Shown here: piece by piece, positions 14,901-26,091 of the stretch | Layout of the letters: the number at the start of each line of letters is the position of its first letter | How positions within the stretch are numbered: position 1 is the first letter of the stretch | Source of the DNA: Osedax fenrisi | Taxonomy: Eukaryota; Annelida; Polychaeta; Sabellida; Siboglinidae | Assembly (NCBI GenBank): GCA_964019155.1 | Contig: OZ025240.1 | Span: forward strand, 84,580,537-84,644,536 | DNA length: 64,000 bases | Direction: 5' to 3' | Notes under the pieces: generated by a model | The model's database searches: none | Told to the model about the DNA's origin: nothing | The model's input: the letters and a program-made list of their open reading frames with translations, nothing else | Program-made: the position numbers and the translations under genes

Positions 14901-17900
14901 CCACGACGCTCCAAATTACTTCGTTATCTTTATAAGTTTAGTATCCTTAGCATTTCAGCTAGAGCTAGAATTAACACGGTAAACCCCAACGACAGCTGTC
15001 ACCCTTAACTCCGAGATAACAGGGTCATCGATATTACGTGCATTTAGGGTGAAAATGTACGTTGCTAGGTCAAAGTTTATAACTGTGTAACACTTTACTA
15101 TGAACACAAATCTTTTAGGTACGTCGTAAAATATAATTAGATCTATAAGAATTATTTTATATATTTGACATACCTAACACATACCTAACGCATACCTAAC
15201 ACATACCTAACACATACCTAACACATACCTAACGCATACCTAACACATACCTAACACATACCTAACACATACCTAACGCATACCTAACACATACCTAACA
15301 CATACCGTACCCCTGCCCCACAGGTATTTGGAGAAGCTGTTACGTTACGTGTACGCGGGCATGCGAGACTCGAGGACCTGCGTCAGGAACATGGCTATCT
15401 TCACCATCGGCCAGTTCTACGAACATCTCACGGTTTGTGTGCGGCGATGAATTGAATACGTGTGTTTGTATGTGCGCGTGAGGATGTGTGTGTGAGTGTG
15501 TGAGTGTATGTGTGTTTGTGTGCACATGTGTATGTGTGTGTGTGTTTGTGTGTGGATGTGTGTGTGAGGGTGTGTATTATATTAGCATTACTTATAATTA
15601 CGAATGTAAATGATAATATTAGTCGATATATCGACGTATATCAGCGTATAAGCTAGAACTTAAATTAAACCTTTAATTAATGATTCCATTAAGTGAAACT
15701 ATACCGCTCGGATTGAGATTATACAATATCGAGTGAGTTATATCTAAAACGTATTGATAATTATTTTGAACCGCGATAACGTATCGCCTGTTACATGATC
15801 ACTGCTACGTTACATCACAACCGATGCATGACATAACAACTCGCACACGCTAACTAACAAGCTAAACGTTGCTCCTAAATCATATGTCACGTTATCGGGT
15901 TATAACGAGTAGGGGCGCTGCAACAAGGGGGGACGGGGGGATATGTCCCCCCAGTTTAAAATCTAGGGAGACCTCCTATGTATTGATCCCCCCCCCACTT
16001 TTACCACAACATTTATTTTGATTGGTTGGTCCCCCCTACATACAAAATCGTTCCAGCGCCCCTAATAATGACTATAGTCAAGTTATTTTAGCTGCATTAC
16101 ATCAGGGAGAGCTGATTACATCTCTCTAATAATGAGTAAAACATGACTGACTTAAGCGTGAAGCTGATCGAATTACGAAAGTATAAAAATCACGCAACAA
16201 AACATATGAAAATTATTATCATTTAAAACTCCGCACCCGTTACATAACTACGCACACTATATAACCACACCCCTTAAATACCCTTACATAACCACGCTCC
16301 TTATATAGACACGCCCCTTACATAACCATGCCCCCCTAATACAGCCGGAGATAAACAACTACTCCGATGAACTGTTCCCCGTGCTGTTCAACTACTTCAG
16401 CACGGCTAAACACGACAGCGACGAAGACCTGCGCAGTATCAACAAGACCTACTACGCTATCGAAGTTCTCTGCAAAACTATGGGTACGTGTACAATGCTG
16501 TACACATCTCAGTATTGGGGTACATACGTAGACATGCGTATACGCTGTATAGTGTACGGTAAGATGGGTCGATCATCTTCATGTCATGTTATTAGTTCAT
16601 ATTTTGATCTATATAATCTCAGGATGAATTTGCAAACAAATTTTATTTTAAAATATGGTCATTTAATGTGTGCAAGAATGACTTTAAAATATGGATTTTT
16701 TTAAATCTAAAAAAAATAATACTTTTCCCTATATATATTTCGCGCATAAATCATATATATTTGAAAATTTATCAATAAATTTTGAATTTTGAATCATAAA
16801 TAAAGCTAAATTTTTTTTTATTCATTTCTTGTAATATAATACTATAATATACATTTATTATTATTATATATATATATTTTATCTTGCTATAAAGCGGGGT
16901 CCGATATAGGGCTATATTTGTGCGTACATACGCGCGTGTAATAACGTGACACCGCAATGCCTACACCAGGTAAGGACATGGAGAAATACCTGGCCAGTGT
17001 AATGCATTACCTGATGAGCTCGTTGAAGTCAGATGGAAACATTCACGCTAAAGAGCTGGTGATCAGCGCTATCGGGGCCGTCGGTTTGTACCCGAACATT
17101 CCACACATTCCTTGACTACTCGCGTTCAATACACTCTTGATTGCTTGTTCATTAATGTACTAATTAGTAATTAGTAATTAGACAGTACTAAAAGTATAAA
17201 ATATAGAAATTATAGTAATAAATGTTAAATGTAGTGGAATAACCTATACTAATATAGGTAAATATATGTATAAGTAAATAATTATGTAAGAAAGTAATGA
17301 ACTAAGTACTTAGATGAACTTAGTTATACTTTTAGTACTGTCTAATGTTATATAACGATTGTCTTTGTTTAATCATATAACTATAATGAATAGGTATTAG
17401 TTTATATTCATGAGATAGTTAATCATTACATATTATACGTTTTGGCCTAAACATTAAATATATCATTCACTGTATAACCTACGATTACACTAGTTAAGTA
17501 ATAACTGTGAATTCAAATTCACTTTCTAAATTTCATATATTAAATATTATCCTAAAGATAATTTAAAAATTAATATATATATATATATATATATACTCTA
17601 ATGTTATATACTATACCATACTATATACTATATAGTAAACTACACTATATATGTTATAGCTTTATTATATGATCATTATCCAGCACGAGTTTAACGCACT
17701 AACGTACATTGTTTAGCTAAAGCCGTCAAAGGATCACTGTTCTCGTATTTCCCTCAGATAATCACGGAGTTGAAAGTTCACCTCGTACCAACGAAGATAG
17801 AACTCGAATTACGAATTCAACTCGAAACATTACGTTTGAACATTGATTAAATATATAATTATATATATATATACCATACCTTACCAGGTCGAGCTTGCTA

Positions 17901-20533
17901 ATATATATATACATGTATATATATATATATATATCCACATATATACATATGGAATTAAATTGCAGACTTAAATAATTATGTTAATTAAACTTTACGATAC
18001 CCAATACTAATACAGTGACCTCTAACCCTAACACCACCACCACTGCCACCTCTAACCCTAACCCCACCACCGCCAGCACCTCTAACCCCACCACCACCAC
18101 CCCACCACCTCTAACCCCACCACCACCACCATCGCCACCTCTAAACCACCACCACCACCCACCACAGGCACACTAACGACGCTGGCGCATAGCGTGAAGA
18201 AGGCTCACTACCTGCCGTTCGCTAACGAGTTCATCTTCCTCGGTCTGAACCTCATCGACAATAACTCTGACCCAGATCTGAGACGCGAAGTGTTAGTATG
18301 CCTAGTGGAGGTGGGTTATTCGTAACCTAGCTCAGTACCACAGTCCCACCTGTATGCTTATACATGTAAACTCATGTGGGACTGTGGGACTGTGGGATGG
18401 GTCATCGAAAAGTAAGTGTGTATAAATAAATGATCAGCTCTCGTTAAAACCACGGATGCCTTAACATGAGAGCGGCTTCGAAGGGACATTAGAGCCATAT
18501 ATGGTTATAAGTGAAAACTTCAGGTAAGTTCCTGGACGGGATTAAAGTACTACACCAAATAAAAATAACAACAATATATATATATAATCAATAAGCGTAT
18601 AGTTATTGTTATATTTATTTATAACGAGTTACCACATAGCTTTAGTGGATTTAAGTTTCTTTAGTTGATATTTTTAGTGAAAAATTCATCTAAGTTCCTG
18701 GATGGAATGAAAGGACCACATAACAATAACAATAACAATAACGATAACAATAACCTCCTACCGACAGATTCCGGCTATTCAGTGCCATCTCCAGCCTGCT
18801 GAACGTCGAGATGCTGCCGTCTCTAGCTATCTGCGTGAAACACATGCTAGACTCGATCACCTCGGATGAAGGCATCATGGTTAGCGGTGGTGGTGGTGAC
18901 CGGTGATCTCGTGAGGAGTGCTTTCGTTTAGTTTGGTGATTTCGTGAGGAGTGCTTTCGTTTAGTTTGGTGATTTCGTGCGCAGTGTAAATCTACTATTT
19001 TAATATAACTATTTACATTAATATATATCTTATCGTCGTTCGTGAGATTTATCTCCAAGAAATAACTTTAATCGAGATCACTAGTATTCGTAAATGATTA
19101 AAACATTAATACAGAGTAGATAAAATTCATTTAGTGTTAGTTATATTTTCTTTATAGCTTTCATTATTTCTTTAATTGTAAATTATTTTCTAAGGGATTA
19201 ATATAATAGTATAGTATTTTTCTTTGTTGATACCGTTGTTAAATAATCATCTTAGTGTATTAAGAGAATGTTAAGAATGTAAGGATAAAGTACTATACCG
19301 TAGAAGTATATCTTAATTTTCTGTGTATGAAACGAGCAAATATAGAACCCTGATTTTCAATGTGTAATCACCATAATTAGATGTCCTAATTTTGAGTACT
19401 TACGAATGAAAAATTACGCTATTCTTCTGTATGTGTTGAGCGCAAAAGATTAGAAAAATATATAGATAATAGTGATGTACAAATTTTAAATACTAGTAAG
19501 GCTTCGAAGCAATCAAATCTTAATAATCTAGCCATCAAATCAAAAAAAAATATTCGAATTCCAAAATCCATGGCTTCAAATCCTTTAAATCTAAAAATTG
19601 ATGGCTTCGAGGCCTTCAAATCCAAATCAATCCTTTACAATTATAGAAAACATTATAAATCCAAAGTTCAAAGTTAAAATTATTATTTTTTAAATAATTC
19701 CATATAATTAATTGATTTTACTTATATGTATTAAGTAAAGTTTGAAAATTGGTGTTCGAGTATTATTTTAAATACTCAACTCTACTCGAAAATCAACTAT
19801 AGGAACTCGACTTAATATATTTTGTAATGGACTCGAATATTTCAGACTCGACTCGACATTTCATTACTAGGACTGGAGGACTCGAATTATTAAAATTCTA
19901 ATAGATAATAAACAGCTGAAAACCTAAAGTTTTGTATAGTAGAATCAACCTTACACATCTCAGTGTTACACTATATACAACATCCTTCCTTATCTATTAA
20001 TAGCTATTGAATATATGTTATTTATTCATGAGAGGTGTTCTTGCTCTATTAGCATAGCATGTGGGGTGCGATGTAGGGTTGCGGGTGACCCACATCGGGG
20101 GGGGGGTAATATAGTCGCGAGATTACTCTTACCGACAAAAAAATAAATAACGCTATACCGATACGAACATGCTATAATAATACTGCGTTCCGATTGGCTA
20201 GCTACACTACTCCGAGGAGGAGAGCTGTCTGTACCACTTGTTCGATTCCAGGTTCGAAGAGAGCGAAGCCTGCATCGATAAGTCTGATAGGTCAGTGTTA
20301 TATGTTTAATACGCTAGCAATACTAATAATATCGATTTGTTTGCGCGCGGTACAAATCCCGCCGCTGTCACCATGTTAAGTATATGTATATAATAAATCA
20401 GTACGAGCGCGTGTGTATCGTTACGTGAGATAGCGCGATAGGAAACGTCGATAACAGATCAGCGATATTATTCGTACTGATATTATGTAAAATAATATTT
20501 AATATTTAATTTATACTCACAAAGTTAGCAATG

Positions 20534-20567
<34 letters not shown>

Positions 20568-23500
20568 ATTTACGATATGTATATTTATGCAAATATATGA
20601 TTATTTTCATTAGTATATAACATATATGTTATATTATTATTATAAACACATATATATATATATATATTATTTAATTAGTATTACCAATATATTAAAAAAT
20701 ATATATACATATATTTATATGAAGAGTTTTTCCTTAGTAGATTGTTATTAGTTAAAACTATATTTTAATTTGTTTCATTTTAGTAATTAATAATATTTGT
20801 ATCGAATGTAGTTTATTTCATAAACGTTCATAAATAGCTAACTCGCGTAACACTGATAGTTAATAAGTAACTGTATGTCTCCCCCCCCTCTCCCCCGTGC
20901 AGGATATACGTGGAGAACTCGTACCTGAACGAGAAAGCCGAAGCCTGTGCCAGTATCAGCGAACTAGCGATACACACGGGGTTAGTAAAGTAGCCTATTA
21001 TAGGGGTACACCGATTCGCGTGAGCTGAGCGTAACGAAGTCGAAGTAGCTACGGAACACGTGTAACATTATAAATGTTTCGATTACATATCTAGATATTG
21101 CGAAGTAACCCTATTCTTACGTGTGTAATACGTAGAGATATTTATATTATATTTCGATCTCGTATATACGATCTAATGATTATAGAAGAAACATTTAAAG
21201 TAGCTTTACATCTATGTTTTCAACCTCACATACACATACACATACACTCACACATACACACATACACACACACACACACATACACTCACACATACACTCA
21301 CACATACACTCACACATATACATACACACATACACACACATACACACACATATATACACATACATATATACACATATATACATACACATACACATACACT
21401 CACACACACACATACACTCACACACACACACACTCATACACTAACACACACACACTCACATACACATACACACACACACATACATGCATAGAGTTGCATT
21501 CATGCCCCACACCGAGGAAGTGTTCCGCGAACTATTCAAACTTCTCGACTACGTTTCTCTGAAGATCCGATTGGCTGCCATGGATGCCGTATGTAACACG
21601 TGCTGCGCTCTAGCTCAGGTGCTCAGAGAAACTCCCAAAGACACTAAGACCGGTTTAAAATTCACTTTCGATTGTAGATAAGAGTTGTAAACAAAGTGAA
21701 ACATAAGAGTAGGCCGTTGTCCATCATAATCAAAAACTGTTAAATTCACATATAATACATAAATATTATATCCTACAAAATATATATATCCCAGTATTAT
21801 CATGTTTTATATGTATTTAAAATATATCTAGTACAAAAATAATTAAATAAATTATAAGTTTAGAATATAGCTATAGTGGTAATGAGTATAGATAACACTA
21901 TATTTCTATACTATAATATATTGTAGATATCAACATGTATCGTATACACCATTATCACCCTCACCCTCACATCAATATCATCATAACTATACTCTCTGTC
22001 ACTAGTTTTATCAATAATAATACCTCGAATAGTAACACTAAATATAACCTTTATTATCAATGTTACATGGGCATTACCATCTGTACTACTAGCACCACTA
22101 ACACTAATATCAACACTACAACTACAACTACTATTATCACCATTATAAATTCACACACTTTCCCACTACCAGTGGTAGTCTACCACTCCTACTACTACCA
22201 CTCCTACAACTACCACCCCTATTATCACTATTATCTTGACCACCACTACCACCCCTAACACTACCACTACTATATTGACTACCACTACCACCCTTAACAT
22301 TATCACTACTATCTCGCCCATCACTGCCACCCCTACAACCACACCCCCTACCACCACTACTATCTTGCCCACCACTACCACCCCTAAAACCACACCCCCC
22401 TCCACCCCAGTACTGGCGAACATGCTGAAGAAAGTAATCCCTAAGTTCATCCGCATGATAATGGACGACCAGGAACGGTCGATAGTGATAAAGGGGCTCG
22501 AGATGCTCGCCGCGCTGTTGGGGTGCGTGGGTATGCCTGTCGTTAAGGAGGACGCCCTGCTCGACTCCATCGTCACCTGCGTTAAGAATGTGCAACAATA
22601 TCGGGTACGATGCTTATGAAACTAGGCAGTATAAGCACTATAATAAGCACTTATATATAGGGGCGCTGGAACGATGGTGTGTATGTATGCCCTACATTGT
22701 AGGGGCGACCAACCAATCAAAATAAATGTTGTGATAAAAGGGGGGGGGGACCAATACATAGGAGGTGACCCTAGATTTTAAGTGGGAGGGACATACCTCC
22801 CCATCTCATCCTGTTCCATCGCCCCTAATAAATATATATAGTATATATTATATACTAATAGTTAATTCTTATAATTATATATAATTATTAATTATATATA
22901 TATATATTATACTATAGTAATCATTTATTAAAATGAGGCTACACTGGCAAATATCCGCAGTTTTTAGACAAAACATTTGTATTAAATGTATATATCAATT
23001 TATGAATCGAATATATAATATACATCAGATACAAGATATTCATGAATATTTGTAAAGGTAACCTTACCATTAGAAGGTTTTTGTGTATAACTTTATAATA
23101 AATAGTAAAGACTCTTATTTAATATGTACCTACTTCTAAAGATCTTCACTTTAAGACGTAAACCTTTTCTATTATCGGTGTCCTGTATATTGTATACATT
23201 ATAATAATCATTTATTATGTTAACAACGCATTATTTGATAATGATATTTATATGTGTGTATGGGATGTGATTCGTACTTATATTATGAAGGGGCAGCGAG
23301 AAAATAATTATATATATACATAACCTTACGAGTGATTAAATTGAAGTGATAATATTTTTCCAACCTTCAATATATGTCACTATATTAATAATGAGAAATA
23401 GTTATTTATTGTGCCCCAACACACTAATTCCATTACTTCTAAAGAAATAGCATAAATACATGTCACTAGTAGTAGAACGCGGCTAATAATGTTATTGTAT

Positions 23501-23630
23501 AATTGTAGTTATTTCATTGACATATTATTTAATTTTTTTCTCTCTTTAGCACAGGCATATTATTTAAAATTATTTAATAATTATTATTATCTAATAAAAA
23601 TACAATACAAATTTATATTAATCTTTTATT

Positions 23631-23670
<40 letters not shown>

Positions 23671-26054
23671 TTATGTATTAATAAAGATTATCAATGTGTA
23701 ACAGGCGAATTGTCAAGATCAGGATCTGTCCGACCAATCTGAGATCATGGCGGAACAGAGTCAGTTGATAGTGGAGGCCGCGGGGGAAGTGATACCCCCG
23801 ATAGCTAGACTAGTCTCCCCCCTGGAGTTCTGTAACTACTTCTCTTCCCTACTGCCAGAGATACTTAAGCTCACGGTTCGCAGCGTTACGTGTGTGTATG
23901 TGAATTGTGTTTATATAAGAGTATACGCGCAGGAGATTATGTTGGGGTATATGTATGTATATATATGCGAGGGTGAATATAATTATTTCTCTTCCCAATG
24001 AACCGGCATATAAAGCTAATGGTTTGTACATAACTTTATGTGCGAATGAACCCACAATGGTATATATGTGTGTATGTATGAGTGTGTGTGTGTGTGTAAA
24101 CGCATGTGTGTGTACAAATATAAGTAAGAGTGAATGCAGTGTATATATATATATATATATATGTATGTACGCATATAACTATGTCAACGAATGCATTACG
24201 AGCATACTAAACGATACAACATTAAGTCTACATCATTTATTGTGATTCGTAATGCTAACTACGCTCTAACTATTAATTCACTATCCCCGCAATGTGTGGC
24301 CCACACCCCTACATATCGCCCCCTCACACCCCCACCCCCCCGATAACCGACGCCCCCGTACCCGTAGAGACCCAGCTGTAAGACGCACCAGAAGATATTC
24401 GCCCTCACGCTATTGGCCGAGATAATAGAAGCCGCCGGATCAGGCATGGAGACGTTCACTCAGCACCTGTATCCGGTACGTATGTACTTAAGCGTGTGTA
24501 GTTATAACTTATATCTAGATGTGTACAATGTATACACTGTACACACTGTACAGTTACATTGTACATTGTACACTGTACAATGTACAGTGTACATGCATAT
24601 TAGTCTTAATGTTGTTACATATCGTGTTCTCGAGAGTAGCGCAATCGTGTATTTATGTTTTATATCTAATATATGTTTCGGTATCCATTATATCTACAAT
24701 CCGGGCGAAACATACTATAAAAATGAACGCTAAAAATATGATCTTCTATATTCTATACTATGTAAATATATAGTTTTTTATTCTTTATATTCTATATTTG
24801 TTATACTTATATATATATTCTGTATAAATATATGATTCGGCATCCTACATTACGCGATGACATCATCATTACATCATCATTACATCATGATTACATAACA
24901 TGCAGGTGTTCATCAAGCTGTGCACCGACAAGGAGGACGACGTCAGGGAGAACGCTATCTTCGCCGTGGGCATTCTGGTGTCTAACTCCAAGGAGGCTTT
25001 GTATTCGTTAGTACGCGTGTACCTAGAGCCTTCACTGAAGTACTAGTACACTGCGGTAGTTAGTATATACTAGTGATATAAATGATGCTCAAATCTAAAG
25101 CATTATGCAGTCTCAGTCTCAGTTACCTAAAGTCTCAACTCGGCTCGGGCTCGTTTTGTTAGAGACTCGGCTCAGGTTCGTTTTTTTCCCGAAAATGAAA
25201 GTCTCGGCTCGGCATTAAAAACCAAAAGACTCGGCTCGGCATCATTTACATCACTAGTACTAAGTACACGCGTACCTAGAACTATACTGACGTACTAAGT
25301 ACACGCGTACCTAAAACTATACTGACGTACTAAGTACACGCGTACCTAAAACTATACTGACGTACTAAGTACACGCGTACCTAGAAATATACTGACATAC
25401 TTAATACACTTAGGTATGTGTACTTTATACAAGTTAAGTGATAGTAAAACTTAAAAATAGTAAACTACTAAACATTGTATATATGTTCTGACACCTATGA
25501 AAAATAATTAGTAACAATTCGAAGCAATTTCTATTATTTTCATTTATACTAGTAACCGAGGAATTAAGATAGATTCTCTTACTTCTATAGCTATGTCGAT
25601 ACCTAACTAGCCCCGCCCCCTTCTAGGTACTACGACGAGATAACGAAGACGTTATGTAACATCCTATTGAAGGAGACGGATGCGCGCGTGATTGACAACT
25701 CCGTCGTGACCTTGAGTCGCATGATTCTCACCAATGTCAAGTCCATGTGCGTTCACGATGTTAGTAGTAGTTACTATTTTAAATATATATATTTAGTTAT
25801 TTACATTTACGCACAGTGTTATGAAAACATGTATATTTATATACATATTGATACATCATTATTTAACTATATATATATCGTTACTTATTATTCGATGAAA
25901 TAATATAATTTTATATTGTAATTTTACTATACATGTTATTTCTTATATGTATATGGCATTAAATAGTCAAACAACTCGAAAGTATTATTACCTCAAAAGC
26001 ATTTTTGTTTAATTTTTATCTTTTCTGTATTCTAATTACAATAATAATAGATAT

Positions 26055-26091
<37 letters not shown>

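Noticed and set aside
21195..21562. Overlapping open frames on both strands rich in His/Thr or Cys/Val
   Set aside because: They are translations of the CA/TG microsatellite; real exon 22 begins at 21492.
22143..22619. Thr/Pro-rich and Gly/Val-rich open frames on both strands
   Set aside because: They arise from the ACCACTACC minisatellite; only exon 23 (22411-22604) has family similarity.
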